Made by a program: the position numbers and the translations under genes | Part shown: in pieces, positions 1 through 7,775 of the stretch | Layout of the letters: each line of letters opens with the position of its first letter | How positions within the stretch are numbered: position 1 is the first letter of the stretch | The notes under the pieces: generated by a model | The model's input: the letters and a program-made list of their open reading frames with translations, nothing else | The model's database searches: none | Told to the model about the DNA's origin: nothing | Origin: Streptomyces sp. NRRL B-1347 | GTDB taxonomy: Bacteria; Actinomycetota; Actinomycetes; Streptomycetales; Streptomycetaceae | Reading direction: 5' to 3' | Assembly: GCF_000720325.1 (NCBI RefSeq) | Contig: NZ_JOJM01000063.1 | Location: 1-64,000 of the forward strand | Length of the DNA stretch: 64,000 nucleotides

Positions 1-92
1 CCATATGAGCTGGCGTACGCCTGCCTTCGAGGGATCCCGCCCTGCCCGCCGGGCGAGAACTCCGAGGCACGATGATCCACAACTCTTGACAA

Positions 93-308
93 TTACTCGT
101 CGACGAACTCGCCGCGCTCGCTGTCGGTTCCGGCTCTGCGCAGCCACGCCTTGGCGTCCTCCAGCGTGTCGAACGACATGTTCCGTACGCCGGGGATCCC
201 AGCGACGCGGTACCGGGTGCCCTTCCCGTAGCGGGCGGTGCGCTCCCGCTTGCCGCTGGTGGGGTCCTTCTTCTTGTTGATCCAGCGGTCTTCTATGTAG
301 CCAGCCAA
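93..308 (-). pseudogene. Truncated tyrosine integrase, N-terminal fragment
   Basis: The 71 residues match the N-terminal start of actinobacterial phage/AICE tyrosine integrases: a basic opening with the phrase KRERTARYGKGTRYRV, then a segment resembling the arm-type DNA-binding region (SFDTLEDAKAWLRRAGTDSE). The frame stops directly after FVDE, where intact integrases run on into the core-binding and catalytic domains (about 300 further residues, with the R-H-R-Y set). None of that is present, so it cannot recombine DNA. The likely start is TTG at 308, with GAGGAC about 6 nt upstream. It lies just downstream of the excisionase gene in the usual xis-int order. The left window edge is 92 bp away, so the rest could lie elsewhere. 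Recognition of the family is from memory. Confidence 0.7.
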
Positions 309-354
309 GTACGTCCTCGGGGTTGGGGGTGAGGGTGGCGCTACCGCTGGTGCG

Positions 355-672
355 TCAGGCCGTAGCCGAGTGGTCGACCCGACGCTGCGGGGCCGCGCTC
401 ACGGGGTCGAGGGCTAGGTTGGAGCGCGAGTCGGCCAGCTCCTGCTCGCGTATCCAGGCATCGAGCGCGTCGAGCCGGTACGTCACCCGCCCACGGGCCC
501 CCAACCGGAAGCTCGGCGGCCCCTGCCGCCGGTGCCGCCAGACGTAGAGCGTGCGCGGCGAGATACCGAGATAGGCCGCCGCTGCCTGCACGCCAAGGAA
601 TGCCTGTCCTACGGCGGAGGCATTCGGAAGTGCGGAGGAACGACGCTGGGAAAGCAGGGCAACTTCAGACAA
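355..672 (-). CDS. Excisionase-like helix-turn-helix protein
   Basis: The product is 105 aa. Its centre (about residues 25-75) is a MerR/excisionase-type winged helix (HTH_17 family), with AAAYLGISPRTLYVWRHR followed by the basic wing GARGRVTYRLDALDAWI. Proteins of this type bend att DNA and direct integrase toward excision. The likely start is TTG at 672, preceded by AAGGA at a 7-nt spacing. It sits immediately upstream of the integrase fragment on the same strand, which is the normal xis-int arrangement. With the integrase truncated, its excision role is probably lost unless a partner is supplied in trans. Confidence 0.8.
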   Translation of the reverse strand: MSEVALLSQRRSSALPNASAVGQAFLGVQAAAAYLGISPRTLYVWRHRRQGPPSFRLGARGRVTYRLDALDAWIREQELADSRSNLALDPVSAAPQRRVDHSATA

Positions 673-851
673 GAAGGGGTCCTTCGGCTAGGAGTTTGGG
701 TTTACGAGCGGCCCGTCACGACGATTTGTTTCAGACCGTGGCGATATTTTCTCGGCAGGACCCTTTTCCAGTCACCGCAGACCCTGCTGTACAAGGCCCC
801 ACGGGACGGATGGAGACGGGACCGCCTCGGGAGACTCAATGCTCCGGCCGA

Positions 852-888
852 TCCCCGGTTTTGCTAACCGGGGATCGTCGGCTATGTT
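852..888. repeat. 37-bp hairpin element, copy 1
   Basis: This segment matches the reverse complement of 6373-6409 with one mismatch in 37. It contains an 8-bp perfect stem (CCCCGGTT...AACCGGGG, 853-874) and overlaps the end of the XRE repressor gene. Relative to transcription, both copies read the same way and follow a stop codon, so a terminator role is possible. The AACCGGGGATC core also recurs near 1253 in the divergent promoter region, which suits an operator. Confidence 0.7.
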
Positions 889-1166
889 GCGCCCTCGCCG
901 AACGGGTCCAACGACTGAGCGCGACAGCCGAGCAGGGTGTGCGGGGCGACATCAAGGGCCATGGCAATGGCTACGAGATCGTCAATGTCACAGCGTCGGA
1001 CCCTGCGTTCGATGCGGGAGACAGCGGTGAACGTCATGGGGCGCCCGAGCGCGGTGACGCGGCTGGCAAGCTGACGCTGGGAATAGCCGCGGGCGGTGCG
1101 CGTGGACTCGACGGCGTGAGCGACGGCCCGTCCTGCGGGACCGATTTGGAGAGGTCGTGGAGGCAT
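882..1166 (-). CDS. XRE-family transcriptional regulator (mobile-element repressor)
   Basis: The protein is about 94 aa and consists almost entirely of a lambda-repressor-like helix-turn-helix (VAHAVESTRTARGYSQRQLA... recognition helix around FTAVSRIERR). It ends DDLVAIAMALDVAPHTLL, as typical Xre/HTH_3 domains do. The ATG at 1166 is preferred (GGAAG about 13 nt upstream). A GTG at 1193 in the same frame would add nine residues but lacks a good ribosome site. It is transcribed away from the replication-mobilization genes, with inverted repeats in the shared upstream region. This is the layout of an autoregulated element repressor. Its targets are inferred. Confidence 0.8.
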   Translation of the reverse strand: MPPRPLQIGPAGRAVAHAVESTRTARGYSQRQLASRVTALGRPMTFTAVSRIERRVRRCDIDDLVAIAMALDVAPHTLLGCRAQSLDPFGEGAT

Positions 1167-1249
1167 GGTCGTGTTGTAGCTTCCGCACGCCACCTCAGGG
1201 AAGCACTATTCGTCTGCTGTGAGCGATGTGCTGACCGACACTGATTTCA

Positions 1250-1319
1250 GCAACCGGGGATCCGGGCCTACTGAATGCACGGCCCGCAGGAAGTTGTACT
1301 GAGTTCACGAGTGAACTCT
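1250..1319. promoter_or_regulatory. Divergent regulatory region with inverted-repeat operator
   Basis: This lies between the XRE repressor (minus) and the replication gene (plus). It contains GAGTTCAC-GA-GTGAACTC (1302-1319), with 8-bp perfect arms, and a copy of the AACCGGGGATC core (about 1252-1262) that is also present in the two 37-bp hairpin elements. These are good candidates for repressor operators. No clear -10/-35 pair could be assigned with confidence. Confidence 0.5.
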
Positions 1320-1338
1320 GGACTTTTGGGCTGTAGGT

Positions 1339-2307
1339 GTGGCTGTGTTGTCCAAGCACCAGCGCACCATCCCCTGCCCGAATCCCCCGCCCCCGATTCG
1401 CAAAAGGTGGTCGATCTACATCGCCCGTATCCGCACCATCAAGCCTGAGGCGTTCGCGTCCGAATCCCTGGCGGCCGTCTCCCTCTCCGCCGAGCGGACC
1501 TTCTTCGGCCTGCTCACCCAGGCCGACGACCACGGCCGGTACCGCGACCAGGCAGCCGTCATCGCCGGCCTGCTGTGGTCGCTGCGCCCCGAGCACGGGC
1601 CGATGGGTGTCGAGGACGACCTCAACCAGCTCCACACCGCCGGTCTGATCTGCCGCTACGAGGGCGCAGATGGGAAGCGGTACTTGCACATCGTCACCTT
1701 CGCGCGGCACCAGAAGGTCAACCGGCCCAGCGGGGTCCGGCATCCCGACTGCCCGCACCACGACCTCGGCCTGGCACCTGAGCGCTCACCGCGCTCGCAC
1801 GGAACGCTCACGGAGCCCTCCGCACAGGCTCACGGCGTAGACACGGAGGACTCACTGAGCCGCAAAGGCACAGGTCAGAGCGAATTCAGTGAGCCTTCAC
1901 CACAAGTGCATGAGCATGCGGTGAGCCCTCACGGTTCGGATCTAGGACCTAGGAACAGGGATCTAGGATCTACTCCGTTGGGGGGCGCGAGCGCCCCCGC
2001 GCCCGAGACCGTCTCGGCCCATCAGCTCATCGGCGACTACGCCGTCGCCTGCGCTCACCGCCCGCCCCAGGACGTGCTGGGGCACCTCGGCCGGGAAGTG
2101 CGCAAGCTGCTCGACGAAGGCATCGCGGCTGCTCACATACGCGCCGGGCTGGAGCGGCACCGCGCCAAGGGCCTGCACCCCAGCACCCTGCCCAGCCTCG
2201 TGCACGAGGCCATGAACGCCGCACCACAGGCTGCCGCAGGCCCGCACCGGGCCTGGACCAACCCCGCGCCCGCCGATGCCGAAGCGGCCTACGGAGGCCA
2301 GCTGTGA
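1339..2307 (+). CDS. Replication-initiation / replisome-organiser-like protein
   Basis: The gene codes for 322 aa from a GTG start; the conserved part begins about residue 30. The N-terminal half (ARIRTIKPEAFAS...LSAERTFFGLLTQADDHGRYRD, then YLHIVTFARHQKVNRP) matches a family common in actinophages and actinobacterial plasmids. That family is associated with replication and carries a winged-helix-like domain. The middle (about 165-225) is low-complexity and polar; the C-terminal 90 residues form a helical tail. Its stop overlaps the GTG of the next gene, a DnaC-like ATPase, so the two are translationally coupled like an organiser/helicase-loader pair. No helicase or primase motifs are present. 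The function is inferred from family and context. Confidence 0.65.
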   Translation: MAVLSKHQRTIPCPNPPPPIRKRWSIYIARIRTIKPEAFASESLAAVSLSAERTFFGLLTQADDHGRYRDQAAVIAGLLWSLRPEHGPMGVEDDLNQLHTAGLICRYEGADGKRYLHIVTFARHQKVNRPSGVRHPDCPHHDLGLAPERSPRSHGTLTEPSAQAHGVDTEDSLSRKGTGQSEFSEPSPQVHEHAVSPHGSDLGPRNRDLGSTPLGGASAPAPETVSAHQLIGDYAVACAHRPPQDVLGHLGREVRKLLDEGIAAAHIRAGLERHRAKGLHPSTLPSLVHEAMNAAPQAAAGPHRAWTNPAPADAEAAYGGQL

Positions 2308-3005
2308 CCACGGCCACCGCCCGCCAACCCCGGCGTGTCAGCACGGTGATGGCCCGCCTCGACGGCATCCTCGCCGACCGGGGCATCGACCGCGCGTCCC
2401 TGCCCGCCGAGCCGCCCGCGCAGCCCGTGACCGCACTGCAACTGGCCGACGCCCGCATCCCGCCCCGCTACCGCGACGCCCTCGCCACCCACCCCCAGGT
2501 CACCGCCTGGGGGGACGAGATCGTCCGCGCCGCCCGGCCGGGCCCGGGCGGCTCGCGCGGCATCGCCTGCGGTCCGTCGCTGCTGATCGTCGGCACCACC
2601 GGCACCGGCAAGACCCATCAGGCGTACGGAGCCGTCCGCTCGCTGCTCAGTGCCGGGGTACGACTGCGCTGGGAGGCGACCAACACCCCTGACCTGCATG
2701 CCCGCCTGCGCCCGCGCTCCGGCCACGACCCCGAGCGCGAACTCCACGTCCTCAGCCGCAGCCCACTGCTGATCGTGGACGACCTCGGCGCGGCCAAGCA
2801 GTCGGAGTGGACGGAGGAGCTGACGTACCGGCTCATCGACCGCCGCTACACCGAGATGCTCCCCACCCTCATCACCACCAACCTTCCCATCGGCGCCCTG
2901 CGCGACGCCATAGGCGACCGCGTGGCCTCGCGCCTGGCGGAGATGACACGCCGCGTCGTCCTCACCGGTCCCGACCGGCGGCGACAGCCTGCGACCACGG
3001 CCTGA
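2304..3005 (+). CDS. DnaC/IstB-like ATP-binding protein (helicase loader)
   Basis: The 233-aa P-loop ATPase has Walker A GTTGTGKTH at about residues 97-105, Walker B LLIVDDLG near 155-162, and a sensor-1-like TLITTNLP. After that come DRVASRLAEMTRRVVL (arginine-finger region) and a basic tail. This matches the DnaC/DnaI helicase-loader branch of AAA+ proteins. The start is GTG at 2304 in a GTGA overlap with the preceding gene. It probably loads the host replicative helicase at the element's origin. IstB of IS21-type transposons is related, but no IstA transposase is nearby, so the replication role fits better. Confidence 0.8.
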   Translation: MTTATARQPRRVSTVMARLDGILADRGIDRASLPAEPPAQPVTALQLADARIPPRYRDALATHPQVTAWGDEIVRAARPGPGGSRGIACGPSLLIVGTTGTGKTHQAYGAVRSLLSAGVRLRWEATNTPDLHARLRPRSGHDPERELHVLSRSPLLIVDDLGAAKQSEWTEELTYRLIDRRYTEMLPTLITTNLPIGALRDAIGDRVASRLAEMTRRVVLTGPDRRRQPATTA

Positions 3006-3066
3006 CCCCACGGGCCCACCAACTATCCCTCTACCCCTGCCACAAGGGACCCACGGAGCCGCCTGC

Positions 3067-3837
3067 ATGCCCCAACCCGACCTGCCCGCCCACACCGACA
3101 CTCCCTCCCACTCCGTCACCGGGTGGGACCGCGCCGCAATCGTCGCCCTTGGCAGCACAGGCTGCGCACTCTCGTACGATGCCCTGCAACAGATGGCCAC
3201 CGCCATCCACGTGCGCGGACTACTGACGTACCTCTTCCCGCTCGTCATCGACGGCTTCATCGCCTACGGCGTCCGAGCTCTGATCATCCTGCGCGGCGCC
3301 CCCTTCCGCGCCCGCGCCTACGTCTGGGCGCTCTTCGGCACCGCCACCGCCGCCAGTATCTGGGCCAACGCCCTGCACGCCGTGCGCCTCAACCAGCAAA
3401 CCCCGAGGGGAAACTTGAGGCTCGGCGACACGACGGTCGGCCTCCTGTCCACCCTCGCGCCACTCGCCCTCGCCGGGGCAGTCCATCTGTACATCCTCAT
3501 CGCCCGGCAGACCGCACGGACCACCCCCACCACAGCCGCACCCGTGCACCCCACCCCCGCCTCGCCCGACACCGACCTCGTACAGGACGAGCCCGGACCG
3601 CCCTCGACCACGGACGCTACTCAAGCGCCTCGCTCCGGCCGCCCGCCGGGCGCCGAGATGGACGAGCTGCTCGCCATCGCCCGCACAGCCGTCGAGGCCC
3701 ACGGGAGGGTCAGCCGAGCCGTCGCGCGCGACGCGATCCGTGAAGCCGGGCTGCCCATCTCCGAGGACCGTCTCACCGAGCTCATGCAGCGCCTGCGCGC
3801 GGACCAAGGCTCCTTGACCGGTCTCCCCGTGGGGTGA
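3067..3837 (+). CDS. DUF2637 membrane protein (Spd-like, element transfer)
   Basis: This is a 256-aa protein. After a short cytoplasmic start, about four hydrophobic segments span residues 20-150: WDRAAIVALGSTGCALSYDA, LLTYLFPLVIDGFIAYGVRA, AYVWALFGTATAASIWANAL and GLLSTLAPLALAGAVHLYIL. This is the DUF2637 pattern found in Streptomyces integrative elements and plasmids. A proline-rich linker leads to a helical C-terminal domain (about 195-250) resembling a winged helix. Family members lie among spread (spd) genes that assist intramycelial transfer, but their mechanism is not established. A 32-bp palindrome covers the stop codon. Confidence 0.75.
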   Translation: MPQPDLPAHTDTPSHSVTGWDRAAIVALGSTGCALSYDALQQMATAIHVRGLLTYLFPLVIDGFIAYGVRALIILRGAPFRARAYVWALFGTATAASIWANALHAVRLNQQTPRGNLRLGDTTVGLLSTLAPLALAGAVHLYILIARQTARTTPTTAAPVHPTPASPDTDLVQDEPGPPSTTDATQAPRSGRPPGAEMDELLAIARTAVEAHGRVSRAVARDAIREAGLPISEDRLTELMQRLRADQGSLTGLPVG

Positions 3838-3917
3838 CCGGATATCCGGTCACCCCACGCAATCCCGCACGGACCGCGTACGGACCATCCACCTCACCCG
3901 GTCCGCACGCGGTCCGC
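3828..3917 (+). promoter_or_regulatory. Candidate oriT: palindrome plus inverted repeat upstream of mobC
   Basis: Positions 3828-3859 form a perfect 32-bp palindrome centred on GGATATCC. Downstream, 3869-3886 (ACGGACCGCGTACGGACC) pairs with 3900-3917 in an imperfect 18-bp inverted repeat (16 of 18). The region lies directly upstream of the mobC-relaxase pair. Origins of transfer commonly contain such repeats next to the nick site, and the palindrome could also terminate the upstream gene. Assignment as oriT is inference. Confidence 0.45.
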
Positions 3918-4005
3918 GCACTCCCCCCCCCCGCACGCCGACAGCTCTCCACAGGCCGACCACCCATCCCCGCCAATGCCACACTCCGAAACGGAGCCGC
4001 TCCGC

Positions 4006-4632
4006 ATGCCCGACTCTCACCCTGACCGCCCCAAAGCCGCACCACTGGTCACAGCAGCCCCAAGCGCAGCAAGTTGGAGGTTCGGACACTCCCCCGCAGG
4101 GGGAGCGCCCGAACCCGACCCCGCCCCGGGGGTGGCGGGGCCCGTCCAGTGCCAGGGGGCACTGGACGGGAAGGCCGCGACCGAGGGCGGATCGCAGCGA
4201 GGAAACACCGGCCGCAAGCGCCGGACGAAGATCAAGGGGAAGGCGCGCCCGCGCGACAAGAAGCAGCGCCCCGCCCAGAGCGTCCGCCTCAGCGATCAAG
4301 AGCACGCCCTCATCCAGGCCGGCGCCGACGCCGTCGGCATGAGCATGGCGGGCTTCCTCGCCCACTCCGCGCTGGCCGCCGCCCGCGACCAGTCCCGCAC
4401 CGCCGCCACCATCGCCACCGAACGCGATGTGCTCACCGAGCTGTTCGCCATGCGCCGCCAGCTCGGCTGGGCCGGCAGCAACCTCAACCAGGTCGCCAGG
4501 GCCCTCAACTCCGGCGGTGACGCACCGCACCTCAAAGAGGTGCTCGCCGACATCCGGCGCGCGGCCAACGCCGTAGGTAAGGCCGCAGACCGCGTCACCC
4601 ACCAGCCGGAACAGGAAGGTGAGGCTGCTTGA
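4006..4632 (+). CDS. MobC-type relaxosome accessory protein
   Basis: The gene encodes 208 aa from ATG 4006, which has GGAG 9 nt upstream; an in-frame ATG at 3976 has no ribosome site. The first 75 residues are low-complexity and basic (RKRRTKIKGKARPRDKK). They are followed by a ribbon-helix-helix-like segment (SVRLSDQEHALIQAGADAVG) and the conserved MobC stretch LGWAGSNLNQVARALNSGG near the C-terminus. MobC proteins bind oriT and recruit or activate the relaxase. The TTG start of the relaxase overlaps this gene's stop, confirming an operon. Confidence 0.82.
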   Translation: MPDSHPDRPKAAPLVTAAPSAASWRFGHSPAGGAPEPDPAPGVAGPVQCQGALDGKAATEGGSQRGNTGRKRRTKIKGKARPRDKKQRPAQSVRLSDQEHALIQAGADAVGMSMAGFLAHSALAAARDQSRTAATIATERDVLTELFAMRRQLGWAGSNLNQVARALNSGGDAPHLKEVLADIRRAANAVGKAADRVTHQPEQEGEAA

Positions 4633-6356
4633 TCCCCAGCATCCACCGCCAGGGCAGCAGCACCCTGGGCCTGCTCCGCTACCTCTACGGCAAGGGCACA
4701 CGCGAGGAGCACGCCGATCCGCATCTGGTCGCCTCCTTCGACCACATGGCCCCCGACCCCGGCCGCGACCCGAAGGCCACGAAGAAGGACCTGGCGCGCC
4801 TCCTCGACCAGCCCCTCCACCTGCTCGACACCGACCAGCGGCCCGCCCACCACGTGTGGCACTGCTCCGTGCGCGCCGCGCCCGACGACCCGATCATGAC
4901 CGACGAGCAGTGGGCCGACATCGCCCGACGCATCGTCGCGGCCACCGGCATCGACCCAGGCGACGGCGCGGGCTGCCGCTGGGCAGCCGTACGCCACGCC
5001 GACGACCACATCCACATCATCGCCACCCTCGTACGCGAGGACGGCCGCCGCCCCGACCACCACCGCTCCGGCAAGCGCGCCCAGGCTGAAGCCCGCCTCA
5101 TCGAAGCCGACTTGGGTCTCCGCCGCGTCGCCCCCAGCGACGGCACCGCCGCCAAGCAACCCTCCAGGGCTGAGCGTCACAAGGCCGAACGCCACGGCCG
5201 CGACAGACCCGCGCGCGAGGAACTGCGTGAGACCGTCCGTCGGGCAGTCGCCGGTGCCGCCTCCACCGAGGAGTTCCTCGGCCGCCTCAAGGACGCCGGG
5301 CTCCTCGTCCGCACCAAAGTGCTGCCTTCCGGTGACCTGCGCGGTTACAAAGTCGCTCTGCCCGACGACCGCAACGAGGGCCAAGAGCCGATCTTCTACG
5401 CCGGGTCCACCCTCGCCCCGGACCTCTCCCTGCCCCGCATCCAGGAACGCTTCACCACCAACCCCACCCCAGCGCAGACCGCCGACAGCGAACGGCCGGG
5501 GAGCCCAGCCGCCTCCCCGTCAGCACCCGCCGCGGCACGGCGCACCACCGCCCAGGCCGCCTGGCAGGCACTGCTCGTCCTCGACCACAGCGGCGATGAC
5601 GGTGCGGCGGCCGCGCAGATCGCCGTGACCGGCGAGGTCCTTGACGCCCTCGCTAAGACCTCAGCTCTTCACACCCGAGGTGAACTGCGCAAAGCAGCCT
5701 GGGAGTTCGAGCGGGCCTCCCGTTCCCACACCCGAGCCGAGTTCCGTCACGCACAGGACCTGCGCCGTGCCGCACGCGACCTGATCCGAGGCGGGCCGGC
5801 ACTGGGCCGGGGCGAGGAAAGGGCCAGCACTGCCATGGCCATCGACATGCTGTTCTTCCTCGTCATCGCTGCCGTGCACTGGCATGCCCGGCGACAGCAC
5901 GCCCAGCAGGCCGAGGCCGCCCGCCAAGCCGCCGAGCACCTGCTCGCCGCCTACCAGCAAGCGGCCGCGGAATCTCTCAGCGTGCTGCGGGAGCGGGGTC
6001 GCCGTATCGCCCCATCCCTACGCCACCACCACACCGCCACCATGCGCGCCGCCCTGCCCGAGCTCGCCGAGGCCATCCTGGCCGAGCCCGGCTGGATCGC
6101 CCTGGCCGCCACCCTCACCGACGCCGAACAGGCTGGTCACGATCCCCGGGCCCTGCTCGTCGAGGCCGCCGCCCACCGGGAACTGGACACCGCCGAATCC
6201 ATCAGCGACGTCCTCGTCTGGCGCCTGCGCCGTACCGCGGGCCTGCCCGGATACGCCCCGCACAGCCCCCAGCAAGCGGGCCGACGCACCCCCTCCCCCA
6301 CGCCTGCCACACAGCCGGTGGCCCCTCCGACGAACGCCTCCGCTCGTCGGCGATGA
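4629..6356 (+). CDS. MobA-type relaxase/mobilization nuclease
   Basis: The 575-aa protein has an N-terminal relaxase domain (Relaxase family PF03432 type, about residues 1-180). It shows a histidine metal-binding motif (HADDHIHII near 124-132) and an upstream HHVWHCSVRA strand. The nucleophilic tyrosine is probably one of the N-terminal ones (LLRYLYGKG, 16-24). The middle carries a second conserved stretch (EEFLGRLKDAGLLVRTKVLPSGDLRGYKVA). The C-terminal 250 residues are helical, with a hydrophobic patch (MLFFLVIAAVHW, near 410), suggesting membrane contact. It starts with TTG overlapping mobC. It should nick oriT and stay bound to the transferred strand. Confidence 0.87.
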   Translation: MIPSIHRQGSSTLGLLRYLYGKGTREEHADPHLVASFDHMAPDPGRDPKATKKDLARLLDQPLHLLDTDQRPAHHVWHCSVRAAPDDPIMTDEQWADIARRIVAATGIDPGDGAGCRWAAVRHADDHIHIIATLVREDGRRPDHHRSGKRAQAEARLIEADLGLRRVAPSDGTAAKQPSRAERHKAERHGRDRPAREELRETVRRAVAGAASTEEFLGRLKDAGLLVRTKVLPSGDLRGYKVALPDDRNEGQEPIFYAGSTLAPDLSLPRIQERFTTNPTPAQTADSERPGSPAASPSAPAAARRTTAQAAWQALLVLDHSGDDGAAAAQIAVTGEVLDALAKTSALHTRGELRKAAWEFERASRSHTRAEFRHAQDLRRAARDLIRGGPALGRGEERASTAMAIDMLFFLVIAAVHWHARRQHAQQAEAARQAAEHLLAAYQQAAAESLSVLRERGRRIAPSLRHHHTATMRAALPELAEAILAEPGWIALAATLTDAEQAGHDPRALLVEAAAHRELDTAESISDVLVWRLRRTAGLPGYAPHSPQQAGRRTPSPTPATQPVAPPTNASARRR

Positions 6357-6372
6357 CCACACAAGCCGCCGG

Positions 6373-6409
6373 AACATAGCCGACGATCCCCGGTTAGCGA
6401 AACCGGGGA
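6373..6409. repeat. 37-bp hairpin element, copy 2
   Basis: This is the inverted copy of 852-888 (36 of 37 identical). It sits between the relaxase stop (6356) and the ATG at 6421, with the stem CCCCGGTT...AACCGGGG at 6388-6408. It could end the mobilization operon or be a repressor site for the following gene. With copy 1 it brackets the whole repressor-rep-mob cassette. Confidence 0.7.
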
Positions 6410-6420
6410 CCGTCCGGACC

Positions 6421-6831
6421 ATGAGCGACATCAGCATCCATCCCGCCCCCTTTGAGGAGACCCCCATTCACGCCTCCACACCCCGTCCCCACGTCATGGC
6501 CCTGCTGTTCGACACGGATTTCAACCTCCCTGCGGATTCCCTCGTTTACCGCCACCTCGACGGACGCCCCTTCACCGAGGAGGAACAGGCGATCATCCGT
6601 GGCGCCACCACGGACGAACTCCAGGCCGCAGGCATCCGCGTCCACAACCCCACAGCCAAAGCCGAGGCCGCAACAGCCGCACTGGAGCTGGCCGAGCTCC
6701 TGTTCAAGTACGTCATCCCGCACCATGAAGTCCTCGTCCCCTTCATGACCCACGAGGACATGCTCAAGTACGACCGGCTGGCCACCATCGTCGCTGCGGG
6801 TGCCGTCGACACCCCGCCGCACGAGGACTGA
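6421..6831 (+). CDS. Hypothetical protein of the mobile element
   Basis: The product is 136 aa, acidic and soluble, with no recognisable domain. It reads as a helical protein (PFTEEEQAIIRGATTDELQA; AALELAELLFKYVIPHHEVL). The ATG at 6421 follows the 37-bp hairpin by 11 bp, so a leaderless or operator-controlled transcript is possible; no strong ribosome site is present. A damaged copy of the segment from about 6575 to 6640 occurs at 23.43 kb, with stop codons in frame. This shows that the gene or its relatives have been duplicated in this genome. Function is unknown. Confidence 0.55.
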   Translation: MSDISIHPAPFEETPIHASTPRPHVMALLFDTDFNLPADSLVYRHLDGRPFTEEEQAIIRGATTDELQAAGIRVHNPTAKAEAATAALELAELLFKYVIPHHEVLVPFMTHEDMLKYDRLATIVAAGAVDTPPHED

Positions 6832-6990
6832 GCACACAGGCAAGCCCCAGCACGAACCGGCGGCCGGTGGCCAGGAGCCCTCTCCGCCACCGGCCACGTC
6901 CACCACCTCGGCGAACGCCACGGCCCCAGCCCCTAGTCCAGGGCAGCCCGGGCTCACAGCAGCAGTCGCCAGTACAACGGTGTTGCTCAC

Positions 6991-7116
6991 ATCCGCGCGA
7001 TGCCGGGAGGGCAGGGTCTTCACACCATCCTGCTCGCCCGGCACGCGGTAACGTCCCTCATAGGGCCAACGGAGAGGGAGCACGCAGCATGCCGCATGCC
7101 AAGGTCGCCGCCGATC
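6991..7116. repeat. Leader-region repeat shared with 23.48-23.60 kb
   Basis: The 126 bp carrying the ribosome site (GGAGAGGGAG) and first codons of the HAD hydrolase gene recur, with about 8 mismatches in the first 113 bp, at 23476-23601. There they precede a glycosyltransferase fragment. The repeat starts at the 8-bp word CATCCGCG. The stretch 6832-6990 shows no gene. Confidence 0.75.
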
Positions 7117-7751
7117 GCAACGACCCGCGCGGACTCATCCTGGACTTCGCCGGGGTACTGACCGCCGACCCGCGCCCCGTGCACCGCGCGTGGTGCGAGG
7201 CGTAGGGTCTCCACCCCGAGGCATGGCGTTCCTCTCTCGGTGACAACCCCGAAGGCCGACGGCTGTACGCGGCGTTGGAGATCGGGCAGATCGGCCAGGC
7301 CAAGTGGAATGAGGGCACCGCGAGCCTGCTCGGTGCGCACGTCGAACCGTCGAACCTGATGGGGCGCGCCTGGACCGGAGTGCCTGCAGCACGGCACATG
7401 GCCGCCCTCGCGCGGGCCGCCAAGGAAGCGGGGTACCGGCTCGCACTCCTTTCGAACAGCTTCGGCCTGGACCCCTTCAACCCGTACGAACAAGTGGGCA
7501 TCTGGAGCCTGTTCGACGTGCACGTCATTTCCGAGGCTGTCGGCCTCGCGAAGCCGGACCCGGCGATCTACCAGCTGACGCTGGAGCGTCTGGGTCTGCC
7601 CGGCTCGGCCTGTGTGTTCGTCGACGACCATCCGGTGAACCTCCCGCCCGCCGAGGCCCTGGGCATCACCACCGTGCTCGCGAGGCACGAGGCGGACACG
7701 GTCGCCGAGCTGCAGTCCCTGCTCGGGGTGAGCATCGACCTGGCCGCGTAG
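7089..7751 (+). pseudogene. HAD-superfamily hydrolase interrupted by an amber codon
   Basis: The frame from ATG 7089 (GGAGAGGGAG upstream) reads as a HAD-IA hydrolase of about 220 aa. It has a motif I-like LILDFAGVLT, the motif II region RLALLSNSFG, the lysine of motif III in GLAKPDPAIYQL, and motif IV CVFVDDHPVN. Codon 39 (7203-7205) is TAG, and the frame continues without further damage on both sides, so it is a single nonsense mutation. The second aspartate of the usual DxD is replaced by Gly/Ala-like residues, as in the D-x-GGV subgroup. A restart at TTG 7275 would lack the nucleophile. Substrate is unknown. Confidence 0.8.
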
Positions 7752-7775
7752 GAACCAGGTTCAGCCGAGTGGGAG

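Noticed and set aside
2304..3005. IS21-family IstB for the DnaC-like ATPase
   Set aside because: No IstA transposase or terminal inverted repeats nearby, and the gene overlaps a replication-type gene upstream of mobilization genes.
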